Source: Diphasiastrum complanatum | Taxonomy: Eukaryota > Streptophyta > Lycopodiopsida > Lycopodiales > Lycopodiaceae | Reading direction: 5' to 3' | Length of the DNA: 64,000 bases | Assembly (NCBI GenBank): GCA_029204225.1 | Contig: CM055095.1 | Location: 11,255,506-11,319,505, forward strand | Shown here: in pieces, positions 22,844 to 34,994 of the stretch | Layout: each line of letters opens with the position of its first letter | How positions within the stretch are numbered: the first letter of the stretch is position 1 | The notes under the pieces: generated by a model | Told to the model about the DNA's origin: nothing | Databases searched by the model: none | Seen by the model: the letters and a program-made list of their open reading frames with translations, nothing else | Made by a program: the position numbers and the translations under genes

Positions 22844-23362
22844 ATGGAAAATTATCTCTCGAATATCCAGGAAATATCAAACTCCACGCCTGCTAAGGGT
22901 GATGGATCACGCCAGATAATTCATGAAAAGTTTCCAGGACAAGCGCCCAATTTAGGTGACGATGAAGTCGATTCAATTATGCGCTCTTTAGGATGGATGC
23001 CCTGGGATCCATATCAGGGTTATAGGGAATATGTAATGTTTCCCTCTTCTGGAAATATGAGCAACGTAAATATTGTAAAGGTCAAGTATCCCGTACGATT
23101 TAAAAATCCAGAAAAGATGAAAAACTTTTTGCCTGAGATTCAACAATTAACTCTGATGGTGAGAAACTTCAAAGCTGATTCAGGTATAAAGTTCTTCTTT
23201 CGCTTTTAATGTTTCCAGTGCTATTTTTGAGCTTTATAATTATAAAACGCAGGTTATATGGAGCACTATTTCTTGAGAATATAATCGTGTGCAGGTGTCA
23301 ATGGAATACGTGTTTGGCAGCTGAACAAAGATGGAAAATGGCTCCAGAGCACCGGTAGATAA
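22844..23362 (+). CDS. Small two-exon gene, hypothetical protein (135 aa)
   Basis: Exon 1 is 22844-23183 and exon 2 is 23295-23362, joined by a GT-AG intron (donor CAG/gtataa, acceptor gtgcag/GTG) that keeps the frame. The start is the first ATG of the frame, MENYLSNIQEISNS; the frame is open further upstream without ATG. The product is soluble, with no signal peptide or membrane segment. It has a compact middle (DDEVDSIMRSLGWMPWDPYQ, then VKYPVRFKNPEKMKNF) and a C-terminus VNGIRVWQLNKDGKWLQS. Unlike its neighbours it has no stops, and it has a TATA box and GA-rich leader, so I take it as a probable host gene. I do not recognise the family. It could be a truncated copy of a larger gene. Confidence 0.55.
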
Positions 23363-23369
23363 TAGATCT

Positions 23370-24435
23370 ACAATGTTACGTAGAACCAGTTAAAAATTTT
23401 CTTTCCCTTCAAAAATATAGAACTGTTTTGTCCTCCATTATCTTAGTCTGTGTTCTTCCACTTTTAATTTTCTTCGTTCGTGCTGAAGCTTGTAAATTTT
23501 TCATTTTGGAACAATAACCGCCTAACTTCTAGAGTTTATCACTCAATTATGCATGGATCTGGAATGGATATGCATGTTTATTCCCTCTCTAGTGAGCACC
23601 TCTCTCTCTCTCTCTCTCACTGCGTTTCTTCGTTTTCAGCAACTGCGCTATAATGATGCCTAATCATGTTTCAGAGTTTTGTCTTATTGGTTAAAAGCGG
23701 AATTGGGTATTACCGAAAATATGGTGATGCGTCATGTTAGTCATCAAAGGGCAGTTTCTTTACTTCTTTTTTTCTAACGCGCGTTCAATTTTCACATACA
23801 AACATTCAAAGAGGGATAACATGCCAGAAGCTTCGCCGTCTAGGGCAGATCACACTCATGTGCTTCATCATATATTGTCTACTTCTTCAAAATTATTTCA
23901 AATATTGGCATGGTATTGATCGTATTAACGTTACTAAAGCATTAGCTATGATATTCCAAGCGTTCTTAGAAAATATCATCCCATCAGAACTTTGAAATAA
24001 AAGGGAGAATTTAGTTTGAACTCTAAGTTTGCATCAAAGTTGCTGGTTGACAGTAAGTTGACTCTCGGCTGCTGTAGAGTATAGAATATTAAAACCTGGT
24101 GCCCCAAACTTGATTTGGTGTCACCCATAATTGTCCCCACGTAGCCTCTGAATCAACTCTAGAGTCAGTGTTCCAGTCTCATCCTGACACTAGGGTAAAG
24201 GGCAAAGATTAGTTACATGAGGTGTTTTGGGTTGGGAGAAGAGAGGCTACTTAGAGCTTTATCTACCGCAATCGATGAGTGGCTATAGCAAAGTTGAACG
24301 TGTAAATGCCTGCCACATCATATTTAAGTTGCCATTTATGAGGTAGTTTTGCTGCGCCCATGTATAATAAATGATGGGAGTTCATGGTTCAGTTTGCTTG
24401 CTTTTAAGAAGCATTATCCATCCTTGGCTTTTATA
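23370..24435. other. No gene; probable 3' UTR then non-coding
   Basis: AT-rich, with a CT microsatellite near 23600. Nothing else is recognised. Confidence 0.4.
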
Positions 24436-24452
24436 ACATTGGCCTTATAATG

Positions 24453-24614
24453 CTTCTTGGTTTCCAAGGGAAGGCTCGAACTTGAGACCAAAGAAACTTT
24501 GGATGTCAAGCTAACCAATTGAGCCAACTCCCTTGTGGCCTTATAATGCTTCTTGGTTTCCAAGGGGAGGCTCGAACCTGGGACCAAAGAAACTTTGGAT
24601 GCCAAGCTAACCAG
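24453..24614 (-). mobile_element. Two head-to-tail SINE copies
   Basis: Copy 1 (24453-24534) is a full 82-bp relative of the SINE at 4495-4576, in reverse orientation. Copy 2 (24549-24614) has the same 3' end but lacks the 5' part with the A box. The 13-bp tggccttataatg occurs on both sides of copy 1 (24440-24452 and 24536-24548). Either copy 1 inserted beside copy 2 with a target duplication, or the unit was duplicated in tandem. Confidence 0.75.
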
Positions 24615-24619
24615 TTTAT

Positions 24620-25700
24620 TGCTTGTATATAGTAGCAACTAATGAAACAATACAAAAGGTGATCAAATAAGATCACAAGAGGCCCTGCACCTGACTGCAA
24701 AACAAAAATAAGAAAGGCAATCAAAGAAGATCACGAGAGTCTCTACATTAGACAAAATTTTAGTGGCTTGTGCTGAAGCTACAAATCAGATGATATAAAA
24801 CTTTGAAAAAACATATAGTAGCTTGTAATAATTCATTGATAGTTGCTGGTTTTGTGCATGTTATTTTTATTATAAGAAGCTAGAACATGTTGTAAGGTTT
24901 GTAAGCCTACGACAAAGTCTTCATGGATGTGCTTAGTGGTGTATATAGCTACTACATAGCAACTGTGTTTTGGAACTATTATTTGAGGATATGATATATT
25001 AATGTATTAGTAGCATGACCTTTCTGCTTGTTGTTTTGTAGTAAGGGTTGTTAAATTGTTTTGTAGCAAGAATAGTTGCATAAAAAATCACTTCCTTTTA
25101 TGTTAGGCAATTTCTACACTTTTTCAAAATGAAATAGGACCAAAACCTAATCAACCCCTACTTGAGTCTCCCAATAATGAACACATGTTTAGATTTGATC
25201 CCAAACATCTATAAACATGTCATTCTATAGTGAAAAGCATTTAATGCATCATCAATATAGACATCTACCAAAGATAACCAAAAACATGAAGATAGTATTA
25301 CTCCAGAATCTTTCACAAATTGAAACCTAGCATCATGGTAGGGGATGGCGTGCCCCTAGAGACAGTTGGCTTCCGCAAGAGAGTGCTAGCCCCATCCCTT
25401 CCCTCCCCTTTTTTTCTTTTAATGTTTCATGGTGTTTTTCTTGACTCAAATTTTGTTGGGCATGGTCCAAAAGCAGGATACCATCAATTCCTCCGGTCGT
25501 ACATCCTCTGAACAGGGTTTTTGGTGTGCAAATACAAGAGACAATTGGGGATGAGTCAACTATTCCTAATGTATAGAAAATAATAGGTAGACACATAACA
25601 TACATATTAAAAATAGACACTTTTACAAATTTGTTGATGCCCAATGTGGGTTTTATTTTATTGGAATAGATAGTTTATACATGTTTTTCTGAGAAGCTGC
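24620..25700. other. No gene recognised
   Basis: AT-rich, with overlapping short frames on both strands at 25320-25640 that show no domain. Confidence 0.4.
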
Positions 25701-25705
25701 CCTAC

Positions 25706-25812
25706 ATTCTTAAAGAAATTAAACATGGTAGGAAATCTACGATTATATTTAGATCTACATTCAAATGAGTTTCGAGATGATGCATATTCGGATCTAGATT
25801 CAAATGATTTAG
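25706..25812. repeat. ~105-bp repeat, inverted copy at 39540-39645
   Basis: Contains tagatctaaatataa-type and catcatctcgaaac-type phrases that appear as their reverse complement at 39540-39645. Small dispersed repeat, function unknown. Confidence 0.6.
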
Positions 25813-26421
25813 ATTTAGATGTGGTAATTAAAATAAACAGTGTATGTTACTGATTGAGAAAAAATGAATGTCATGTGACACACCTGTTCACAATGATGAG
25901 GCAACACCAATGTGTCTGAATAATCCATGCTTAATGTCTTGGTTGGATCGATAGCAAAAAATCCACTATGATCTCTTTTACGGTTGCATTTGACCCTTGA
26001 TAATTGATTTTGAACCATTTCACATCAAACAAAAAGTATTTTCCATTTTCACCAAAACACACTTCATATATATCTTGAATAGTTCCTACATACTCGAGCT
26101 CTCCAGAGATTGGACCTTGGTCTCATGCACTACTCCGACTTTCTTGATTAAAAGATGCCATAACACCGCAATCATAAGTTCGTCGTTTCATATCAACTCG
26201 TTCAACGCGATGATGATGACCATATGCCCACATTGCACTATACTTTCGATACTGCCACATATTAGTTGTAATTAAGACAATAATCAATCATTATACAAGC
26301 TACATTGTATTTTATAAAAATAAAATAAACAAACCTTCCAATCACATCCTCTTGCAAAATCCCATTCCATGTCAAACATGACTTGTCCATTTGATCTTGC
26401 TTGTTGGAGTGTGTCAACCAT

Positions 26422-27642
26422 TCATTCTATAGTGCATTGGTTGGGCAATGGCTCAACATCACGTGAAGGTGCAGCATGACCCCTATCTCTATTATGTCGG
26501 TGTCTATTTCTAGCCAACGTTCTTTTTTTCTTCTCATGTTCATATAATTCCAACCACTTATCCATCACTCCATAATTATAGAGCATGAAAGTAGAAATTT
26601 TTTCTCTAAGAAAAGGTGTCATTTTCTTAGGAGCACCTGGCAAGGATTGGAATGTCAAAATTTACCAACCTTGGGGTTTTTCACCTTTTACCTCATTGTT
26701 CTCCTCATCATTCCATAGCCGTGGCGTACATGGATGTCTTTGAAGCAAAAATTCAGTGACATAAATAAGAGATTCTTGTGCTAACCACCCCTCGGCCATA
26801 CTTTCCTCTGGTCTTGTCTTTTGACGCACAAAATCTTTCAAAACTTTCATGAATCTCTCCAAAAAAAACATCCACCTATAAACATATATTGCATGATAAG
26901 AGCAATGTTCAATGACATAAAAAAAATGATGCTAAATATATTGAAGCCACAAAAACCAAAATAATCTATTTTGTACCTTGAGTCCACGGGACCAGCAATG
27001 CCAATTTCTTGGACCAAGTGCACAAGAAGATGCACTTGTATGTCCAAGATTGAGGTTGGAAAATCTCTCTCAAGCATACATACAACCTCCACTATATCTT
27101 CATGTTTTTTTCTCCACATCTATCTCACGAATCTCCTTGTCACACATCCATCTACACCATATTTGTAGTATATGATCATCAGATGACTTTATCGAATTTG
27201 TAGGTAAAATAAATATGCAATAACATAAAACGTGAGTGAAAGAAATGTAAGTACCTGACAATGGATGCTAATTTGTAAATGGTATCGCGAAGTTGATCAG
27301 TTAGACAACCACGAACACACATTGGCAATATGTACTGAAGCATCTTCAACCAATCATGAGATTTAAGACCATGAAGTTTTCCTTCTGCTGTGAATGAGCA
27401 AAACTAGTTGGTGTTCTCATCTCGCAAATGACTGACCGTACATACTTGTACTCTTCCTTGGTAAGAATCCAAGGGGCTCTTTGAATGATATGAGTATTTC
27501 CATCTGTACGGGATTTTGGCCAGTATTCTTTTTTTGTCTTTGATTCTTGCAGCTCTTGTCTTGCATTTATACTATCTTTTTCGCCCACCAAGTGTTTCCA
27601 TATTGATTCACCCACATTTTTTAATATAGTCTTGCTATTCAT
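26422..27642 (-). pseudogene. CACTA Tnp2 transposase, C-terminal half (DUF4218)
   Basis: Read leftwards from 27642: LKNVGESIWKHLVGEKDSIN and RAPWILTKEEYKYVRSVI, then a KSHDW-type block in the 27300s. Next, 27119-26960 gives VCMLERDFPTSILDIQVHL. A GT-AG intron (about 26979-26880) joins VDSR to WMFFLERFMKVLKDFVRQK, then EESMAEGWLAQESLIYVTEF. A tail with EKISTFMLYNYGVMDKWLEL follows at 26658-26422. This is the order of the DUF4218 region in En/Spm Tnp2 proteins. Frame breaks are few. The N-terminal half is not upstream on this strand; a plus-strand N-terminal half lies at 29780-31560. Confidence 0.85.
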
Positions 27643-27649
27643 AAGACTT

Positions 27650-28740
27650 TACCAAGTTTGATTGATCTTCAAGAGATCTTGATCAATGAAGAATATATGC
27701 TTCAAGCAAGAGGTGATTCTTCATCAACATCTCAAGTTGGAGAGGAGGCTCTGTACATCAAGCGCAAATTCAAGGGCAAAAACAAAACTTAGTGGTCTAA
27801 AGGGCAAGATGAAGAGGAGGCTTCTTCAAATGGCAAAAGAAAGATAGATCAAAGCTCAAGTGCTTCTATTTTGGCATCATTGGACACTTTGTAAGTGAGT
27901 ACTACAAGAAGAAGAGAGATCAAGGAGACAAGCAAGGTAATCTTACACTTGATGAGGATGGTTTGGATGTTTAAAATGAAAATGATGATGCTTTTGTGAT
28001 GTCTTCATGTATGCTTGTTAATGATGGATATCTAGATCTATGGTGGATTGATAGTGCAGCAAGTTCACACGTGACTTTTCACAAAGAGTACTTCACTACT
28101 TTGTTGGCATGTGGAGATGACAATAGGGTGATCTACACAGCCAATGATGGTGAGTGTGCAATCAAAGTGATTCGCACAATCTCTACAAATAGGAATGTTC
28201 ATTTGGAGGATGTTTTGTTTATTCCATCTATTACCAATAATTTACTTAGTGTGAGTCAATTTCTAAGTAAAGGTCTCAAAGTTGAGTTTCATGGAGATGC
28301 TTGTATGATCAGAATGAAGGATATTTTGATTGCAAAAGATAAAAGGCAAGGGAAGTTGTTCAAACTAGATGCTTGTGTTATTGCTAACCAGGTTGGATGT
28401 GTTTCAAGAGAGAAAATACCTATTCAAGAGGTTTGGCATAGAAGGATGAGACACCTAAACTTCAAGTCATTGGAGATAATGACTAGGAACTAAGTTGTAA
28501 TTGGTCTTCCAAGTTCCTTGAAAAGTATCAATCATTTTTGTCAGTCTTGTGCTTTGTCAAAGTCACATAAACTACCTTATACTATATCTGCATGTAGATC
28601 TACAAAGCCTTTTCAAGTTGTACATTCGGATATTCATGGAATTACTACAATTAGTAATAGTGGAGCTAAGATGTATGTAACTTTTATTGATGATTTTAAT
28701 AGATTTTGTTGGATCTATCTACTAAAGAACAAGTGTTAGC
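27650..28740 (+). pseudogene. Copia gag C-terminus, protease and integrase N-part
   Basis: The zinc knuckle at about 27861-27903 has lost two cysteines (CFYFGIIGHFVSEYY). Protease follows as LWWIDSAASSHVTF, where the usual catalytic D-S/T-G reads DSA. GAG-pre-integrase comes next (LFKLDACVI, WHRRMRHLNFKSL), then integrase HSDIHG and FIDDFNRFCWIYLLKNK, ending at 28739. Stops occur at about 27790, 27973 and 28491. The nearest relative in the window is the pol fragment at 54534-55658. The 5' part of gag, RT and RNase H are missing. Confidence 0.85.
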
Positions 28741-28934
28741 CAAAATTTCGACACCAAAAATCGGGCTAATTTGGAACAAAACGCAGTTACAAAGTATTTA
28801 ACGAGCACCAAAATACTGTGGATTTGGCGAAAGTTGAGCAAAATATTGGATCAAAGAGGGGTCCCAGCCCGTCCTAAAAGTGGCTAGACATGTTAATTAG
28901 TAGCATAATATATTTGTACAACCGGTCTAAGCAA

Positions 28935-29291
28935 TGTTAGCATGAGCATCCAATAATCCATTAAGAATAACTTGAACAAGCTCTCCTTCCTTAATGCTCT
29001 CATCAATGCAAGCTAACTCGTCATTCAAGCATCCTTTGATGAAGTACTCTTACCAACTTCCTTGAGAAGCACATTGGTAATATTCATCTTTATCATGTGT
29101 AGAGCCCTTTTGGCCCTCTTGTCATACCTCATTTGATGTTGTTGTGTTGGTGGTCTCTCCTCCAAACCTACAACAATACCCAAAACATCATTCATCTCAA
29201 GAAGTGATTCCATCCTCACTTTCCACAATGAATAGCTATTTGAGGTAAGCCTATCATTGGCTTCCAACATGACTCCACTTGATGTAGCCAT
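28935..29291 (-). pseudogene. Copia gag N-terminus (family E)
   Basis: The minus strand starts MATSSGVMLEANDRLTSN at 29291 and continues LEERPPTQQHQMRYDKR to SSKDA. After a deletion it resumes as NDELACIDESIKEGELVQVI up to a stop near 28935. It is the same family as 11647-11995, but keeps the Trp that is a stop there. Confidence 0.85.
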
Positions 29292-29600
29292 GTAGCAATG
29301 ACGCGATCCTCTTTTTCAACTTGTTTCAATACACAAAGCACTCCTTTGAACAACAACAAATATTTTCAAAAGGATATCACAGAGATATGAAACTTCTCAA
29401 TTCTCTTTTGTATTTCACACGTGTGGATCTGAAAATAGCATTTAATGAACATTCTACACACAAAATTGCAAGATATCACAAGTAGAACCCAAAGAGAGCC
29501 ATGTATAAGCTTGAATGATAGAAAAGAGAGATAATATCTTCTCTCCCCATGAGTAAAATAATGTTCAATTTTGATGTCATATTTAAGTTTCAATTTGAAT
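29292..29600 (-). mobile_element. Copia LTR/leader (family E)
   Basis: Reverse complement of 11390-11640, adjoining the same gag start. The LTR end is not resolved. Confidence 0.6.
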
Positions 29601-29779
29601 GATGCTTAGTGTTTTGATATTTTAATTATAAGATGATATCTTTTATTTGAGAATGTGAATAGTCTTAATAGTGGTATTTGTGTTTTTTAAAAATAATGTT
29701 CAATTTTCATATCTTGATTTAAGTTCCACATTGTATATATTGTTGTTCAATTTTGATGTCTTATTTGTTTTCCCATGTT

Positions 29780-31560
29780 TGAAGGAATACGAATCGTCAT
29801 CTAGTTCTAGTGATGATCACATACATTCTGTATCCACCACAAGATTGTGATACAATGGGCCACATATAGATCAACTATCTCGTCGTGAATGGATGGGATT
29901 ACGAGCCATGATGAGAAGAGATGAACACAAAATGGTCTCGACCTAACTCTTCTTCTTCCTCAAAATCAAATTCAAGTGATGAACATGATTGTTCTATGCA
30001 ACATGAAGTTGAAATTATGAACAACTTGATAAATGATGTCTATGAGCATCATGACAATATGAAAGAACCCACTGAACATGGTATCGAATCTTCTATGACT
30101 AACGGGGAAAGGAAATTGAGAGAAGAATCACATACACCATTATACGCTAGAGCAAAGACATCTCGTTTGTCCGTTGTGTTGCTTATTGAATCTCCAAGCA
30201 AAATATAAATGGAGTGATACAAGTGTTACATCTTTATTTGGGTGAAGAGGACTGAATTATTTTTTATTTAACTAAGTGTGTACTTGTGTAAGTTAAAAAT
30301 TTTAGTTGAATAAGCAATTATGTTTCATGTTATGCAAATTCATTTAGTTATATGCAGGGTATTGTGCAAACTACTCCCAGAAGGAAATAGCATGCTAGAG
30401 ACGAGAGCCGAGGCGCGCAAGATGTTGAATGCAATGGGAATGGACTATACACAACATCATGCTTGTCCAAAAGATTGCATCTTGTATCGTGGTGAGTACC
30501 AAAGACTAACAAATTTTCCTATATGTGAGACTCCTCGATATCGAGATGATTTGCAAGGGTCCGCTATCCCAAGCAAGGTGTTGAGACATTTTCCAATAAT
30601 TCCACGATTGCAATGATTGTTTCGTTGCAAATCCCTTGCAGAATTGATGAATTGGCATGCTAGCCACCGTTCTTCATATGGAGTTATGAGAGTACCCTCA
30701 GATTCTCCTACATGGAAACACATTGACAAAGAGTATCCATGTTTTGCAAGTGAATCTAGAAACATAAGATTTGGACTTGCAACAGATGGGGTGAATCCCT
30801 TTGGCAAGATGTCAAGCACGTGGTCTACTTGGCCAGTCATTGTTGGTCAACTACAACATTCCACCTTGGCTAACTATAAAAAAAGGACATCTCATGTTTG
30901 CACTTTTAATTCCTAGAAAACACAAAGTAAAAAATATGGATGTCTACCTTGCACTGTTAGTTGAAGAATTGGAGCTATTATGGAAGGGTGTCCAAGAGTA
31001 TGACATCTCACGTCCAATACAAGACAACAACTTTTTGTTGTGTACAATTCTAATGTGCACAATGCATGACTATCCAGGATTGGGTGATTGTTCAGGTGAT
31101 TAGAATATGAGATCTCTGCATTTTCTATATATTTATTTTTTCTTTATTCGCTATTTATGTTTAATTTTTTGATCTACAAGTAACACGAATGGCATTTGAT
31201 TTCTTGAGGTTTTACAACTTCCGGATATCACACGTGTCTCGTTTGTGGACTGAATATTGATGCTCGACACTCACGTCATCTAAGCAAAGTTGTATATGAA
31301 AATCATCGCAAATACTTGCATGAGGATCATTTGTTTCGGCATACACAAAGAAGAGGATTTGGAGGAAAGACGGAAACAAGGATGCCTCCCCTAAAGATTC
31401 AAGACATATTACCTCCTTGGCTAAGCATATCTTTATCATATCACACCATTTTATCACCATACTTGGACGTGCCATTAGTAGCATCAATAGTGCTATTGCC
31501 TTGATTTCTACAATTTTTAATTCTCTTGTTATGCCTCTTAAATTATCCACTTGCATGATG
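29780..31560 (+). pseudogene. CACTA Tnp2 transposase, N-terminal half
   Basis: An S/N-rich acidic start (29921-30208, with LINDVYEHHDNMKEPTEH) leads to LPEGNSMLETRAEARKML, ACPKDCILYRGEYQRL and IPSKVLRHFPIIPRLQ. Then come SESRNIRFGLATDGVNPFGK and STWSTWPVI, YNIPPWLTIKKGHLM and VYLALLVEELELLW. After an intron or break, GYHTCLVCGLNIDARHSRHL and YENHRKYLHEDHLFRHTQRR close it (31215-31340). These are the successive signature blocks of En/Spm Tnp2. At least two stops or frame changes interrupt it (after IPRLQ at 30616, and near 30830). The DUF4218 half is absent on this strand. Confidence 0.85.
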
Positions 31561-31619
31561 AACTTTTTTTATAACCATCTTCAAGTACTTCAAAGTTGCA
31601 GGTATGTTCTTGAGACGGA

Positions 31620-32560
31620 ATAATACTCTTTTGAGAACTACTCATCTTAAACATTTTCAGTTAAAATTTGATGCAACTTCTCTTTAATCTCAAATTTTGA
31701 TCAAGATTTTTATATATAATTATGTTGTCATTTTTTGTACTTAGAGAAAGAACTTCTCAACATAAGTGTCACATGTCTAAGCATTATAGGTCATTGATGT
31801 TGGCTTATGCATTAGAAGAAGAACCAGTATAACCATCAAACATTAGAAGGTTATCTAGTTCAAATATAGTTCTATACAAATCATTGATATTGTTAAATCA
31901 AATTTCTTAAAGAATTATTGTTTGTGATCATTTATAGGTAACTTGACATTAGTTTGAGATGAAATAGAATATAGTTTAGGCCTGAGATGATGACACAACA
32001 TAAAGAAGTGTAAGGGGACATGCTTGTTCATATTTTTCAAATAGAAAGCACTTAATTGTGGTGTCAACTATATGAGCAAAAAATGTTATGGTGTTTTTTG
32101 ATTGGAATATTTGTTCTATAAAAATTGAGTCTAATTCAATTGCATTGCAATTTATTCAAGAAGTTAATTCAACTATTTGTAACCGTTTGTAAGTAATTGA
32201 TTGATTCTAATAATTTGTGATAATTTCGTGTGGTATAGTCTTAAAGTGTAAAGTTTTATTCTGGCTTGCTTTGTCAGGCTGTATTCAGTGAATTTTGTCT
32301 CTTAATTTGTAATAGTTTGTACACCAATAATGAAATCTCATCTCTACTTTGTGTTGTATTGGTATTTGACGAACTGTCAATCAAAATAGATTTGTAGGAT
32401 AGCTTTGATCCTACGCTAAAGCTCAGTAGTATAAATTCGCTTAAATAAAAATTGCAGAAAAAAAAACTGTCCTAAAGATTGCCTACATATAATTGCCTTG
32501 GGACTCTTTAAAGCAGGAGAGCTATATGCAAGGAGTACCTGAAACCAGCTGAAATGCAAA
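31620..32560. other. No gene recognised
   Basis: AT-rich sequence downstream of the transposase half. Confidence 0.4.
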
Positions 32561-32699
32561 CTTGACTTTAAAAAGCAGTTACATCCTTGTATCCAATTAT
32601 AAGTTTATATCTTATCATAGAAAACTCCACCCATTGACAAGGAGTATTTTTAGTTACTCTTACATACAAACTTGCTCTCCAAAAAAAATAAAGTTTTTC

Positions 32700-33360
32700 A
32701 AGCTTCTTGGGGCATTGACATTGCATCAAATACATATGTATGACGACTTGAAAAATTTCTTCCCCAATATTGTTCACAAACCCGTTTTACAGCATCACGT
32801 CTTGCCATTTGACAACGACGACGTGTACAACAACCTATCATCGATAGTGAAGCTACGTCCGTTTTTCCGCATATCCTTTTCATTTTGGTATTTTTCAAGC
32901 AAATGCTTTGTATAATTTCATCCGATATTTCATGATGGTGTCACTTTGAATTCTTCATCGGTGGAAAGTCGTCTTGTGGTTTGGTTGTATCCAAAGAAAT
33001 ATGAAATTCCACAAAGTCAATACAGTCATTGATTTTCCCATTGAATTGCTGAAGATGGAGCATTAGAGGATCGTTATTATTCACCAAATCATTTTTACCT
33101 TGCAATGTACATTTTTTGATGTCACATAGCCTCCATATTGTGAAACTTCCCAAGGCCTCGTCTATTGTTTCTATCCAATTAGATGGAAAGGGAAGTTCTT
33201 TTCTTGGCGTAACCACCTTTTCAACGTGTATTGAAGCACGACCTTCACCAATCACAATACCCTGACACATGTTATTTGGATCAAGGGAAAAGATTGTTCC
33301 AGTAGCGACATCACATCCTTGCAAGCTTATAACTACTTTGTCTCCCTTCTGAAGCTGCAT
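32700..33360 (-). pseudogene. Transposon-associated exon with DUF8039-like domain
   Basis: The exon begins after a good acceptor (ttttcatgcag) at about 33355 and reads LQKGDKVVISLQGCDVATGT, NNMCQGIVIGEGRASIHVEK, then LPFPSNWIETIDEALGSFTI. This pattern matches the small beta-rich domain (DUF8039) found next to plant CACTA and Ulp1-carrying transposon genes. It ends at 32941. A second open segment, 32898-32700 (RRDAVKRVCEQYWGRNF), may be another exon. The domain call is from memory of the pattern; a profile search would settle it. Confidence 0.45.
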
Positions 33361-33794
33361 GAAAAGTAATAGGAATAACAAGGTCAAAGAAAACCTTTTT
33401 GACTATTAATGTCCATCACGTAAGTTACACGTAAAAAACAAATAGGAGTCAAAAGTGTTAATTTAAATAGCAATTTCAAGGAGTTGATTTTTTAAGACAA
33501 AAATAATTCAAACAAGGACTACTTCTCATATTTATCCACTAAAAAATTTCTCAGGTTGGAGGCATGGTTCATAGAAAGGACTACTTTTAAAGTCATTCTC
33601 TTAGTTATGCAACTTTAAAAGTACATGGTGTACTTTTGAAGTCGCATAGCTAAAAGAATGACAAAGCAAAAACAATTTACAAGTTTTGATGTGTACAACA
33701 TATGCTATATGAATTAGTTAGAAATTTTTTTTTTTTTCTCAATCTCAAGTTAGCCAAAACAGTAGAAGTACACCATGTTTCCAAGACATAAAAG

Positions 33795-34852
33795 ACATGA
33801 GTTGAAGTCATAGGAAAATCCAAAACATGACATCAACTCGAGAACTTTTTGAGTTGAAGGCAAGCTTTGTAACTATTTTTCAAATTTTTGAAAGTAAAAT
33901 TCCAAAAGTTCACTCGCTTCAACTCAAGAATTTCTCGAGTTGGTGTCCTAGTTGTGCTTTTGATTTCTTTTTTCTGAGCAGAAGAAACAAAACAACATTC
34001 TTAAATAGTAACCAAGAAGTATGCCGATCTGAAGTCCAATACTTTTTAGGTTTTATGTTCCCGTTGCAACGCCTAAAAACTCTAATATAAAACAAAATAC
34101 TTAAATAGTGATAAATAAGTGTAACATTATATTAACTCGAGATATTCTCGAGTTAGAACTTGAATAGAGAAATTATAGAATTCCAGATTTTTTATTATTG
34201 GTAATGAAGTGAGCCTGTACTTCAACTCAAAGTTTTGAAGTTAGGTGCCTCACATGCAATCATTCACTTTAACAAAAGCTCATAAAAGTCAAATTATAAT
34301 ATAGTGAAAGAGGAGTTAATTACACGACATCATGCATTTCCAAAGAAATTAATATAGAATAGATTATGAAAGTATTGGCAACTGACTATGCAATAACTTA
34401 ATATTGAAAAGTTCTAAAGCTGCGCTTTACTTCAAGTAGTGTACGTATGAAATCTTCATAGAAACTAACATGTAAATTTGTGTCATGAACTGACATGACT
34501 TTTAGCTCGAGAAGTTTTCGAGTTCAAGGTTCTAGACTGTCATACTTATAAAGCTTTCTATTTTTTATGGAGTTTCCTTAATGAAGTTCTTGAGTTAGGA
34601 TTAACTTGCAATATGCACATAATTTCTTTTTTGATAGAAAATGACGTCTTCATGGCAGATTAGTAAAGCAATATAAAATGCACTCAACTCGAGAAGTTTT
34701 CAAGTTAAAGGTTTCATTGGAAATGTGATATTATATTAAAGAAAATGATTTCTTAACAAATATAATTTAAAACATTATAAATGTGATATTATATTAAAGA
34801 AAAGAATGTTCATATAACAATAAAAAGAAGAATCTGAAACTTTTCTTGAGTA
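33795..34852. repeat. Array of CTCGAG-centred inverted-repeat motifs
   Basis: A ~23-bp palindromic motif recurs about every 85-280 bp. 33834-33856 is tcaactcgag...gagttga; 33919-33942 is tcaactcaag...ctcgagttgg; 34133-34155 is TAACTCGAG-ATATT-CTCGAGTTA, perfect; 34221-34243, 34503-34526 and 34683-34708 are variants. Half sites lie at about 33797, 34580 and 34836. The surrounding DNA is AT-rich and non-coding. It lies on the 5' side of the DUF8039-like exon and may be a subterminal binding array of a DNA transposon. Confidence 0.65.
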
Positions 34853-34994
34853 GTAATGACATCATAGTGCATACATGCTATTCAAACTTCATTTGAGTTT
34901 AAGTAAAATTAAACATGTTGTTTAGCCCTTGTATAGATATATAGACATTCACATATAGTCTTTCTTGGTATGAAGACATTGCTGTCATTTGACA

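Noticed and set aside
33795-34852. CRISPR-like repeat-spacer array
   Set aside because: The motifs are palindromic and unevenly spaced with variable sequence, and the DNA is plant nuclear.
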